Source: JAYPWI01 sp964629575
GTDB lineage: Bacteria > Actinomycetota > Acidimicrobiia > Acidimicrobiales > Poriferisodalaceae
Direction of reading: 5' to 3'
Length of the DNA: 64,000 nucleotides
Assembly (NCBI GenBank): GCA_964629575.1
Contig: CAZVUM010000013.1
Coordinates: 1 to 64,000, forward strand
Shown: one piece after another, positions 1-7,226 of the stretch
Layout of the letters: each line of letters begins with the position of its first letter
Position numbering within the stretch: position 1 is the first letter of the stretch
Program-made: the position numbers and the translations under genes
The notes under the pieces: generated by a model
The model's database searches: none
The model's input: the letters and a program-made list of their open reading frames with translations, nothing else
What the model was told of the DNA's origin: nothing

Positions 1-556
1 TGGGCATCCTCGGATACACCTGCATGGCGTAGCGGGTGGCGAGGGTCTGCGCCTGTCGTGGGGTCGCACCCAGCGACTCGGCCATGCGAGCGTCACTCTG
101 CATCGCCTGACATTCGGCGCTTCGCTCGTCGGTGATCCCCGCCACGTGCATGGCTTCATGGGTCAGAACGTGGACCGCGACGATCTGGTCTTCGGAGGGG
201 GTCGACTTGTCCGAGTCGAGCCAGTCGCTCAGGTGGTCGCAGACGCTTGCACGAAGTCCCGCCGTCTGGCTCGGCGTGCCATCGCGGCCGAACTGGACTT
301 CGCCGAGGTTGTTGTCGAGGCGGAACTCACGCAGAAATCCCTGGCAGTCGACCTCGGCGTCGGCGACGCCGCTGATCTCCTGCACCGCGTCGGCGAGTCG
401 TTCCTCGAGTTGGTGGGTCCGCCACGCAAACCAGCCCGGCACGACAGCGAGGACGCCGGTGATCGACAGCAACACGGTGTGCTGGGCCATCTTCATCAGG
501 TGGCGGTACAGCAACACCGCGAAGGCGAGCCCACAGGCGATCGCAATCCACGTCAC
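1..556 (-). CDS. Membrane-anchored putative HExxH metallopeptidase (3' end beyond window)
   Basis: I do not recognise the family. The frame is open from a GTG at 556 to the window edge (185 residues seen), and no ATG lies between that GTG and the in-frame stop at 614-616. Two adjoining hydrophobic stretches cover residues 3-17 and 27-45. The rest is soluble and presumably outside the membrane. Residues 133-137 read HEAMH, a perfect HExxH zinc-ligand and catalytic motif, followed by Glu144 and Glu148 that could supply a third ligand. It lies 57 bp downstream of a MaoC-like gene on the same strand. Metallopeptidase activity is inferred from the motif alone. Confidence 0.6.
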   Translation of the reverse strand, partial: MTWIAIACGLAFAVLLYRHLMKMAQHTVLLSITGVLAVVPGWFAWRTHQLEERLADAVQEISGVADAEVDCQGFLREFRLDNNLGEVQFGRDGTPSQTAGLRASVCDHLSDWLDSDKSTPSEDQIVAVHVLTHEAMHVAGITDERSAECQAMQSDARMAESLGATPRQAQTLATRYAMQVYPRMP

Positions 557-613
557 GCTTTTCCATCGGCGCGGGATGGGCCAGGGTGGAGCCTGCCCTG
601 GCTCGTTCTCTGA

Positions 614-1465
614 TCAGCTACGGGGCGGGGGAGGGAGGACTACGGCGACCTGGCGGACGTAGCTGAGCTCGGTTCCGTCGGGTCCGATGAAGACGGCGTC
701 GGTGGTCGACCAGTGCTTGCCCTTGCGCACGTGGGCCTCACCCCACCGCCCGGCCACCGTGACCGGACCGTCGGCGCGATGGAGCGCGAGGTGCTGAATC
801 CGCCCCGCGGCATGGACCCCAGCCGGGAGCTTGTAGCTGTGGCGAATCAACGGAGTCATCTGACCGGGCGCCCAGGACGGGTGCACGATCGGGCCGCGTC
901 CCTCACCTTCCTGATGCCAGGGGGTCGATGCGTCGTGGATTCGCTCGGTTGTCCAGCGGCGTGCATCGTTGGGGGCCATCTCCACGGACATAGCGGGGTA
1001 GTCGGTGTCGGTCGGGATGTCCTCTGGAGGTGTGTAGCGCGGGTTTGCCGCAGGCGGTTCGGGTGTGCGTCGGGTCGGAAGCTCGAACCCGTCCAACCAC
1101 GGCGCGTCGCCGAGCCCGATCGTCCCTTCGATCGTGATCCGACCGTCTGCGTCGACTCGTTGGGTGATCTCGCCCACGGTCGGGTCGTCGGCCAACGGCT
1201 CCACCGTCGTGACGAGCAGGTCGGCGGGGTAGACCGGTCGGGGGAACTTCACCTCGGCCCAGCCGTGGGCCAGCCACCCTTCGCCCAGTGCGTCGAGAAT
1301 GGCCGGCACCATCCAGCCGTAGGTGTGGATCCCGGCGACGATGCCGCCCGCGTACCCATAGCCACCCTTGTCGTCGTGGACGGGGTTGGCCGCCGCCACC
1401 TCGGCTGGGTCGGCGACCGCGACACGCTCACATGTTGCTGGTTGAACCGGGTGCCGCTCGGCCAT
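614..1465 (-). CDS. MaoC-like hotdog-fold protein
   Basis: A 283-residue protein with a hotdog-fold signature: residues around 25-50 carry an ANPVHDD segment followed by a Gly-rich helix ending in GIHTYGW, as in MaoC-type acyl-CoA dehydratases and related thioesterases. The start is the ATG at 1465. It overlaps the stop of the upstream dienelactone hydrolase by one base (TGATG), which indicates translational coupling. The frame stays open upstream, but that extension only mirrors the hydrolase gene. Substrate unknown; an acyl-CoA hydratase or thioesterase acting with the neighbouring hydrolase is an inference. Confidence 0.75.
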   Translation of the reverse strand: MAERHPVQPATCERVAVADPAEVAAANPVHDDKGGYGYAGGIVAGIHTYGWMVPAILDALGEGWLAHGWAEVKFPRPVYPADLLVTTVEPLADDPTVGEITQRVDADGRITIEGTIGLGDAPWLDGFELPTRRTPEPPAANPRYTPPEDIPTDTDYPAMSVEMAPNDARRWTTERIHDASTPWHQEGEGRGPIVHPSWAPGQMTPLIRHSYKLPAGVHAAGRIQHLALHRADGPVTVAGRWGEAHVRKGKHWSTTDAVFIGPDGTELSYVRQVAVVLPPPPRS

Positions 1466-2199
1466 CACGCCGCCTTGAGGGTTCGTTCGAATATGGACAT
1501 CAGCAACTCCCAGTGGCGCTCGGCTGCCGGCTTGTCGAACACGGGTCGGCCGGGGAAAACGAACCCGTGGTGAACGTCGTCGACCCATTCGCACACCGAC
1601 GCCACGCCAGCGGCGTCGAGAGACTTCACCAACCGGTCGTAGTGATCGCGATCGACATAGGCGTCGTGTTCGGCCGCCATGACGAGCACCTGACCCGCGA
1701 TCTCCTCGGCGCGGTCGTGCGGTGAATCGTCCGCGTCGACGGCCAGCCGGACGCCGTGGATCGTGGCTGCAGCCTTGATGACCTGGGGAAACTCGGCCGC
1801 GACCCACAGAGCGAACGGGCCGCTCATGCAATAGCCGGTGGTCCCGACGCGTGTCTCGTCGGCTGCAGGGTCGGCGGCGGCGTGCTCGAGCATGGCCCCG
1901 ACATCGCGGGCCACCATCGCGTTGGAGAGGTTCGACATGTAGCCGAACATCTGCTCCACGCTCGCCGGGTCCTCGCGGTGAACGGTGAAGCCGCGGGTGT
2001 CGCGGTAGTACAGGTTGGGCAGCAACACGTAGTAGCCCACCGAACTGATGCGGCGAGCCATGTCGTGGAGCTCTTCCCGCTTCCCCGGGGCATCCATCAA
2101 GAAGAGCACCACCGGCCAGGGCCCGTCACCCTCAGGGTGGGTGACGAAGGTGTTCATGGTGCCTTCGCCCGTTTCGATGTCGATGTGGCTCTCGAGCAT
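1465..2199 (-). CDS. Dienelactone hydrolase family protein
   Basis: A 244-residue alpha/beta hydrolase of the dienelactone hydrolase family. The nucleophile is Cys124 in the elbow GYCMSG, the acid is Asp179 in AEHDAYV and the base is His211 in HHGF, giving the Cys-Asp-His triad of this family. Members hydrolyse dienelactones in chlorocatechol breakdown or other cyclic and ester substrates; the substrate here is not readable. Cytoplasmic, with no signal peptide. It starts 3 nt after an NTF2-like gene and overlaps the MaoC-like gene by one base, so the three genes look like one operon. Confidence 0.85.
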   Translation of the reverse strand: MLESHIDIETGEGTMNTFVTHPEGDGPWPVVLFLMDAPGKREELHDMARRISSVGYYVLLPNLYYRDTRGFTVHREDPASVEQMFGYMSNLSNAMVARDVGAMLEHAAADPAADETRVGTTGYCMSGPFALWVAAEFPQVIKAAATIHGVRLAVDADDSPHDRAEEIAGQVLVMAAEHDAYVDRDHYDRLVKSLDAAGVASVCEWVDDVHHGFVFPGRPVFDKPAAERHWELLMSIFERTLKAA

Positions 2200-2202
2200 C
2201 GT

Positions 2203-2622
2203 TCAGGACCCCAGATCCCAGCCGAACGCCTTCGCTGCGATCAGGGTGTTTGCGTATTCCTCCATGTAGGTGATCTTCCCGTCGGCACACGTGTAGATCC
2301 AGCAGTACTGGTTGTCGTACGCGTTGCCCGTCGCCTTGGCCGTTGCGGTCAGGCGCTGCTGCACGACGGCGGTGTCGCCGTCGACGATCATGCTGCGAAC
2401 CTCGAGGTTGAACGGCTGCTTGAAGTCGAAGATCTCGGTGATCCCCGGGCCTGCGAGGGCGTGGAGAAGGTTCTCCTTGCCTTCGACTCTGCTGATGTCG
2501 CCGCCGGCAGGCGGGTCCCAGGCCACATCGTCGGCGAGGGTCGCGAGGATCCCCTCCTTGTCGCCGGTGGTGAGCGCGGCGTAGTACGCCTGCACGAGGG
2601 CTCGAGTCTCTTCGGTCTGCAT
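2203..2622 (-). CDS. NTF2-like (SnoaL-like) protein
   Basis: A 139-residue protein with the helix then curved-sheet layout of NTF2-like proteins: an N-terminal helix ending in YYAALTTGDKEG, then WDPP, and a C-terminal strand pair with WIYTCADGKITYMEEY. This fold holds SnoaL-type cyclases, ketosteroid isomerases and many small-molecule binders, so function is open. I chose the ATG at 2622; a GTG two codons upstream (2628) is possible. It heads the operon with the dienelactone hydrolase and the MaoC-like gene. I see no TAnnnT box near the start. Confidence 0.75.
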   Translation of the reverse strand: MQTEETRALVQAYYAALTTGDKEGILATLADDVAWDPPAGGDISRVEGKENLLHALAGPGITEIFDFKQPFNLEVRSMIVDGDTAVVQQRLTATAKATGNAYDNQYCWIYTCADGKITYMEEYANTLIAAKAFGWDLGS

Positions 2623-2684
2623 GGGCACATTCGAGCACGTTTGCGATGCTCGGCGCTCCCCGACGATCGTCGGCGCCGCCTGGG

Positions 2685-3782
2685 TCAGGGCGATGGCAGC
2701 AGCAGCCGGATGGGTGTCTCAACGAACCGCTGCGCGCCCGTGGCGGTGTCGATCGAGAGCAGGCCGACCTGCTCGAACTCGGCTCCGACGACGCGCGCAA
2801 CCAGCCACCGTCCCTGGAACTCGAGATCGGTGATCGAACGTTCGGTCGTCCAGCGACCCAGTTCTGTTCCGCTCGCGGTGTCGCGCGTCACGACCTCGAA
2901 CGCGACGTGGGGGCTCGGTGATCCGAACTGGTTGGTGTAGGCCACCCGGTCGCCGGGAGGGTCGAGAACGAGGTGGCCGGCGTAGTCGGTTCCGGTGAGG
3001 TCGATCCCGACGGCGTTGGTCACCGCCGCGGCGTTTCCCTCAGGGTCGCTGGCAAGGGTGAGCACCGTGTCGCCGCGGAGGTAGGTGCCCCAGCAGTCGT
3101 ACTCGCCGGGTGCGATGCCGACCCCGAGGTCGTGGATGGACAAAGTGGCGACGACCTCGAGCGTTTCGACCGAACGAACTTCGATCGAGGTGGCGCTGGA
3201 GGTGTAGCAGTCGTTGGGCGCGATCACCGCTTGGCCCTGGTGCTCCGTGAGCCACCAGCCCTCGGGGATCTGTCGCGCCTCGCCGTCGTCGGTGATCGGC
3301 GCGGCCCACAACCCGTCGCGGAACGTGAAGCCGCTGATCCAGCCTCCCGAAACGCTTGCCCACGGATCGACGATCTCGTGGACCTGGGCATAGGGCGCTT
3401 GGCCGGCGCGATGGTCTTCGATCACATCGCCATCGAGGAGTACGACGCGAGCGGGCTGCGAACCGCCGAACAGGTCGGCGATGAGGTCACCGCCCAGGGC
3501 CTCGACGGGGCTCGTGGTCGGTGGGGCTGCGCTGGTCGTGGTGGAGCCGGGATTGGCCGAGGTCGTCGTGATGGGGTCGGTGGTCGCAACCGTGGTGGCG
3601 GGCCCTCCGGTGGTCGCGGGTGTGATTTCGGCCACCGTGGTCGTCGTCGGGTCGAGCCCGTCGATCATCACCACCGTGGCGCCGCGCGTGGTGGTTGGAC
3701 CGTCGGTGCTGACGGCGCTCTGCGAGCCGCCGCAGGCCGTGGCGATGAGGGAGAGGGTCACGAGACCGAACACTGACCGCAC
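2685..3782 (-). CDS. Threonine-rich putative lipoprotein
   Basis: A 365-residue exported protein of unknown function. A short hydrophobic N-terminus ends in SLIATACGG, an acceptable lipobox that would put the lipidated Cys at residue 17. Residues 20-90 are a Thr/Pro/Ala-rich linker of the kind that spans the actinobacterial cell wall. The C-terminal 270 residues look like blades of a beta-propeller or a similar all-beta domain (repeated strands such as VVATLSIHDLG and ELGRWTTER), but I cannot name a family. The start is GTG at 3782. It is divergent from the enoyl-CoA hydratase with 61 bp between them. Confidence 0.7.
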   Translation of the reverse strand: MRSVFGLVTLSLIATACGGSQSAVSTDGPTTTRGATVVMIDGLDPTTTTVAEITPATTGGPATTVATTDPITTTSANPGSTTTSAAPPTTSPVEALGGDLIADLFGGSQPARVVLLDGDVIEDHRAGQAPYAQVHEIVDPWASVSGGWISGFTFRDGLWAAPITDDGEARQIPEGWWLTEHQGQAVIAPNDCYTSSATSIEVRSVETLEVVATLSIHDLGVGIAPGEYDCWGTYLRGDTVLTLASDPEGNAAAVTNAVGIDLTGTDYAGHLVLDPPGDRVAYTNQFGSPSPHVAFEVVTRDTASGTELGRWTTERSITDLEFQGRWLVARVVGAEFEQVGLLSIDTATGAQRFVETPIRLLLPSP

Positions 3783-3831
3783 CCGATTCAGTGTGCCCGA
3801 TGCGGCAGCTGATCAGGGGTCGATGCCCTTC

Positions 3832-3837
3832 TACGAT
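3832..3837 (+). promoter_or_regulatory. -10 hexamer TACGAT, leaderless promoter of the enoyl-CoA hydratase
   Basis: TACGAT ends 6 nt before the ATG at 3844, which places the transcript start at or next to the start codon. This favours 3844 over an in-frame ATG at 3823. Confidence 0.55.
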
Positions 3838-3843
3838 GTCGCG

Positions 3844-4659
3844 ATGGCCCAACTGGACTGGACGCCCGAGTACTTCCTCTACGAACACCCACGCCCGCAC
3901 GTGGCGCGGATCACGATCAATCGGCCCGAGGTCCGCAACGCGATCAACACGCCGGCGCACAAGGAGTGGTCGGACCTGCTCGACCACGCGGCAGCCGACG
4001 ACGACACGTGGATCGTGGTCGTCACAGGAGCCGGAGATCAGGCCTTCTGTGCCGGCCGGGATCTCAAGTACCTCTCGATGATGCAGCACGCCTCGGCCGA
4101 AGAACAGGCTGCCGACAACGAGCTGATGGGCCAGGTCACCAAGCTGATCGAACGGTTCGACTACCCCAAGCCCCTCATCGCAGCGGTGAACGGCATCGCG
4201 CTGGGCGGCGGCTTCGAGGTGGCGATGGCGTGCGATCTGGCGGTGGCGGCCGACCACGTCAACTTCGGACTCCCCGAGGTTCGCCGCGGGATCTACGCAG
4301 GAGGCGGGGGCGTGCACCGCCTCCCGCGGCAGGTCCCCCTGAAGATCGCGATGGAGACGCTGCTCACCGGTAACCCGATGACCGCCGAGCGTGCGCTGGA
4401 GATCGGGATCATCAATCGCGTGGTGCCCAAAGAGCAGCTGATGGACGCAGTGGATGCGCTCATCGACGACGTCCTCCTCGGCGCTCCGCTGTCGATCCGG
4501 GCCACCAAGCAGTCGGCGATGCGCGGCCTCGACATGAAGCTGCCCGACGCGTTCTACGGGGATTTCCCGGCGGTGCAGGCGATGCGCGACAGCGAGGACG
4601 CGCGCGAGGGACCCAAGGCCTTCTCCGAGAAGCGCACCCCGGAGTGGAAGGGCCGCTGA
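3844..4659 (+). CDS. Enoyl-CoA hydratase/isomerase family protein
   Basis: A 271-residue crotonase-fold protein that would add water across, or isomerise, the double bond of an enoyl-CoA. Family marks are TINRPEVRNAI at the N-terminus, the oxyanion-hole segment FCAGRDLK and the second oxyanion loop GIALGGGFE, followed by ACDLAVAADHVNFGLPEV. The Glu of the LPEV segment occupies the usual catalytic-acid position. Cytoplasmic fatty-acid or acyl-CoA metabolism is the general role; the substrate cannot be read. Start chosen at 3844 from the -10 box at 3832. It ends 13 bp from the convergent membrane-protein gene. Confidence 0.88.
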   Translation: MAQLDWTPEYFLYEHPRPHVARITINRPEVRNAINTPAHKEWSDLLDHAAADDDTWIVVVTGAGDQAFCAGRDLKYLSMMQHASAEEQAADNELMGQVTKLIERFDYPKPLIAAVNGIALGGGFEVAMACDLAVAADHVNFGLPEVRRGIYAGGGGVHRLPRQVPLKIAMETLLTGNPMTAERALEIGIINRVVPKEQLMDAVDALIDDVLLGAPLSIRATKQSAMRGLDMKLPDAFYGDFPAVQAMRDSEDAREGPKAFSEKRTPEWKGR

Positions 4660-4672
4660 GGGGACCCTGAGG

Positions 4673-5437
4673 TCAGAAGCAATACGCCAACTCGCCGTAC
4701 CAGAGGAACCAGTCGTCGGTGAGGTGCACCAGCGACGGTTCGTTGCAGTTCTCCCAAGCGTGCGATGGGAGCGGGCCGGCTGGAAGGTGAGCGAATCCTG
4801 CCTCGCTGAAGAATCCCGATGTTTGGTCCTCGAAGAACACGGCGCTCTCATATCGGTAGGCGCTGGGGATTCGGTAGCTCCCGATCCATTCCTCGACTTC
4901 CACCGTCACCCATCCGCTCTCCGCGGTCGCGGAAAGAACCTCGTTGCGTCGCTGCTCGAAGCTCGACTCGGTGAGCTGGAAGCGAACCCGGCGCAGCGTG
5001 TCGGTGGTACCGAGGGCCACGATTCCGATCGTTGCGAGGAACAACGTCGGGGTCACCAACCACCGCCTCCACCGGAAGGATCCCGGAGCGCTGCCCGACG
5101 CGAGTGCGATACGGACGATCCACATGATCCCGGTCGCAGAACCGATGAGCAGCGCCAAGACGGCCGTGATCGGGTTGACGATCGGCGACGACAGAGCGAA
5201 GGCGAACATCACCGGGGCGAGGACGGCTGGAATTTCCCAGGCGAGGTTGTCCCAGTTGTGATCTCGGACGGTCGGTTGGCGCGGCGTGGAGGCCAAGTCG
5301 AACCTGTTGACGATCGCGCCGTACCGTTCGCCGGGGCCCGGCCACAGCCACTCGAACTTGGCGGGCCGCGGTGTCGTATCGGAGATGAGCAGCTTGGCGC
5401 GTGGCCGACGCCGTCGCGCTGAGTCGTCGTCTCCCAC
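4673..5437 (-). CDS. Membrane protein of unknown function
   Basis: A 254-residue protein of no family I know. After a basic N-terminus (ARRRRPRAK) there are three hydrophobic segments, roughly residues 67-85, 90-108 and 127-143, then an exported or cytoplasmic C-terminal half rich in Glu and aromatic residues ending in WFLWYGELAYCF. The start is the GTG at 5437, set by a perfect AGGAGG six bases upstream; the frame is open to an ATG at 5515 but that extension has no ribosome-binding site. The gene stands alone, with palindromic DNA upstream. Confidence 0.7.
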   Translation of the reverse strand: MGDDDSARRRRPRAKLLISDTTPRPAKFEWLWPGPGERYGAIVNRFDLASTPRQPTVRDHNWDNLAWEIPAVLAPVMFAFALSSPIVNPITAVLALLIGSATGIMWIVRIALASGSAPGSFRWRRWLVTPTLFLATIGIVALGTTDTLRRVRFQLTESSFEQRRNEVLSATAESGWVTVEVEEWIGSYRIPSAYRYESAVFFEDQTSGFFSEAGFAHLPAGPLPSHAWENCNEPSLVHLTDDWFLWYGELAYCF

Positions 5438-5443
5438 AATGGA

Positions 5444-5449
5444 CCTCCT
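5444..5449 (-). promoter_or_regulatory. Strong Shine-Dalgarno AGGAGG fixing the GTG start at 5437
   Basis: AGGAGG on the minus strand with a 6-nt spacer to GTG. It is the best ribosome-binding site noticed in the window, and it selects GTG 5437 over the upstream ATG at 5515. Confidence 0.8.
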
Positions 5450-5495
5450 GTCGGACCCGAGCGCCGGCCGCTGAGGAGACGCCACGGGTGCCGCT

Positions 5496-5513
5496 GCGGT
5501 TCCGCGGAACCGC
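5496..5513. repeat. 18-bp perfect palindrome
   Basis: GCGGTTCCGCGGAACCGC is its own reverse complement over all 18 bases. It sits 59-76 bp upstream of the minus-strand start at 5437 and is followed directly by a second small inverted repeat, AAATG-tcag-CATTT (5514-5527). It could be an operator for a dimeric regulator or the end of a repeat element. Confidence 0.7.
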
Positions 5514-5522
5514 AAATGTCAG

Positions 5523-5604
5523 CATTTCGGGAGCACAGGCGCTCGACCCTCCTCCTTTCGGGAGCATGAACGCCCGGAAGGCGGGCGCTGGTGCACCCAA
5601 AACG
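5523..5604. repeat. Cluster of three related ~22-bp repeats (two direct, one inverted)
   Basis: TTTCGGGAGCA followed by a CGCnCG motif occurs at 5525-5545 and again at 5556-5576, 31 bp apart. A third related copy lies inverted at 5582-5604 (reverse complement begins CGTTTTGGGTGCAC). The outer left and right arms (5523-5545 and 5582-5604) match at 17 of 23 positions as an inverted repeat. The same core recurs at 22315-22366. Confidence 0.5.
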
Positions 5605-5618
5605 AGGTGGTGGGATGA

Positions 5619-5753
5619 TCGGGCTATGACGGGCATCCGATCGTCCTCGTCCGCCTCGAGGCCGTTGACCGGGCCGAGGCGATCGAGCTGATCCACGAGT
5701 CGTTCAGGATGCGGGCCACGAAGACGTTGGTGCGCGAGCTCGATGGCGAATGA
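5619..5753 (+). pseudogene. 3' remnant of an MmcQ/YjbR-like gene
   Basis: An open frame of 44 codons, bounded upstream by an in-frame TGA (5616-5618) and with no credible start, encodes the C-terminal pattern of MmcQ/YjbR family proteins: GHPIVLVRLEAVD, then a helix with IELIHESFRMRATKTLV and a stop. These small DNA-binding-like proteins are normally about 110-120 residues, so the first two thirds are missing. The remnant begins about 15 bp after the inverted-repeat cluster, suggesting that a rearrangement there cut the gene. Family assignment rests on pattern memory. Confidence 0.5.
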
Positions 5754-5779
5754 CGGCCGCAGCTGGTCTCTGGTACCGA

Positions 5780-6682
5780 TCAGGGCTCGGCGGGCGTGTC
5801 CCAGTTCTGGCCGACGACAATCGCCCCGAGGGCGGTGAGGACCACCGCCATCCCGACGAACTGCGTGGCCACCACCTCGTCGCCGAGGAAGATCCAGGCC
5901 ATGAGGGTGGCTGTGACGGGAATGGCCAGGGTGAGGGTCGAGCCGAACCAGGCAGGGATGTGTCCGAGTGCCCAGTTCATGAGCATGTGCGAAGTGAAAC
6001 CCGGACCGATCGACAAGATCACGAGCCACACCCACGCGTACGTGGAAGGCAGGTCGAAGGCCTGCCCGGAGAACACTGCGAAGGGCGTCGCCAGAATCGC
6101 GGAGATCAACGCGGTGGCCCCCGTGTACTGAGCCGAATCGATGTGGGTGCGGGTGCGCTTGGAGAAGACGAAGTACAGAGTCCAGGCGACCAAGGTGGCC
6201 ACCGCCAGCAGGTCACCCCCGAGACTCGCTTCGGGCAGTCCGCTGGACCCGAACATCACAATCGCCACGCCGAGGAGGGCCAGGCTAGCCAACCACCAAT
6301 CCATCCTGCGCGGCCGCTCACCGAACAGCCGACCGGCGATGAGCAACATGAAGATCGGCTGGCAGCTCGTGATCACGGTTGCGTTGGCCACGGTGGTGAG
6401 CCGGATCGAGACGAAGAACAGCATCACGTCCGCCCCCAGCGAGAGCCCGCCTCCGAGGGACACCTTGAGCGACTCGCGTCGCAGCGGCGTGCCGTTCAGC
6501 TTCAGGACGATGAGGATGATCCCGGTGTAGATCCACATCCGCCAGAACACGACGCCGAGCGGGCCGAGCTCGGTGATGCCCTTCGAGATCACGCCCGAAG
6601 CCGCCCACCCCACCATTGCGATCGCCGCGGCGGGGACGCCGCGCGGGTCTGTCGACGCCGGTGCGGCGCCGGGGGCGGTCAA
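5780..6682 (-). CDS. EamA-family (DMT) transporter
   Basis: About 300 residues forming two EamA repeats with some ten hydrophobic helices, from AAAIAMVGWAASGVI near the N-terminus to VVLTALGAIVVGQNW at the C-terminus. DMT-superfamily proteins of this kind export amino acids, nucleobases or other metabolites across the cytoplasmic membrane. The start is uncertain: TTG at 6682 is the only candidate that keeps all of the first helix and clears the upstream stop by 13 bp, while an ATG at 6616 would cut into the helix. It is the last gene of a four-gene minus-strand operon, so its cargo may be the product of the preceding enzymes. Confidence 0.85.
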   Translation of the reverse strand: MTAPGAAPASTDPRGVPAAAIAMVGWAASGVISKGITELGPLGVVFWRMWIYTGIILIVLKLNGTPLRRESLKVSLGGGLSLGADVMLFFVSIRLTTVANATVITSCQPIFMLLIAGRLFGERPRRMDWWLASLALLGVAIVMFGSSGLPEASLGGDLLAVATLVAWTLYFVFSKRTRTHIDSAQYTGATALISAILATPFAVFSGQAFDLPSTYAWVWLVILSIGPGFTSHMLMNWALGHIPAWFGSTLTLAIPVTATLMAWIFLGDEVVATQFVGMAVVLTALGAIVVGQNWDTPAEP

Positions 6683-6695
6683 CGGAGTGTGACGT

Positions 6696-7214
6696 TCAGC
6701 TGATGTCGACCGGCGTGTCGCCGGCGGGCAGGGTGTAGCGGAAGTCGCAGTGCGATGCGCCTCCCATGATCGTCTGGGTCCTCTGGAAGTCGATGTCGGG
6801 ATTGAAACCCTCCACCATCGTTCCGTCGCGGTCGCAGGAGAACAGCGCCCCGAGCTCGGGGATCCCCAGTGAGCGGTACATCTCTGCGTACCGGCACCGG
6901 GTGACGTTGAAGGCGAACACGCCCTCGGCCTGCTCCACGACGTCGATCTCGAGCGCTCCGCCCTTGGTCCAGTTCTCCATCGAGTTGCCGAACACGTCGA
7001 GGTCGTTGCCGCCCATGGCCTCGGCCATCTCAGCACCTTGTCCCTGAGCGACCCCCACGACCACCTCGCGTGCGAGCTCGATCACCCGGTCACGGCCGAA
7101 CTCTTCGCCGAGCCGATCGATCAGCGGTGCGACGATGCGTGCCTCGATCTCGCGACGCTTGAGGACCCCGACGTCGTTGAGTGTGTCCGGCGGTGGGGTG
7201 GTGTCGTCGCTCAT
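6696..7214 (-). CDS. L-2-amino-thiazoline-4-carboxylate hydrolase-like protein
   Basis: A 172-residue protein whose C-terminal half has the conserved cysteine and acidic pattern of the ATC-hydrolase family: FNVTRCRYAEMYRSLG, then LFSCDRDGT, then a closing GGASHCDFRY. The founding enzyme opens the thiazoline ring of ATC on the route to L-cysteine, but most family members are uncharacterised. It lies 12 bp after the double-length CoA-transferase-like gene and 13 bp before the transporter in the same operon. ATC as the actual substrate is not established by this sequence. Confidence 0.7.
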   Translation of the reverse strand: MSDDTTPPPDTLNDVGVLKRREIEARIVAPLIDRLGEEFGRDRVIELAREVVVGVAQGQGAEMAEAMGGNDLDVFGNSMENWTKGGALEIDVVEQAEGVFAFNVTRCRYAEMYRSLGIPELGALFSCDRDGTMVEGFNPDIDFQRTQTIMGGASHCDFRYTLPAGDTPVDIS

Positions 7215-7226
7215 CGCGACAGCTTC

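Noticed and set aside
5619..5753. A complete small gene
   Set aside because: There is no start codon between the in-frame stop at 5616 and the conserved region, so it is called a remnant.
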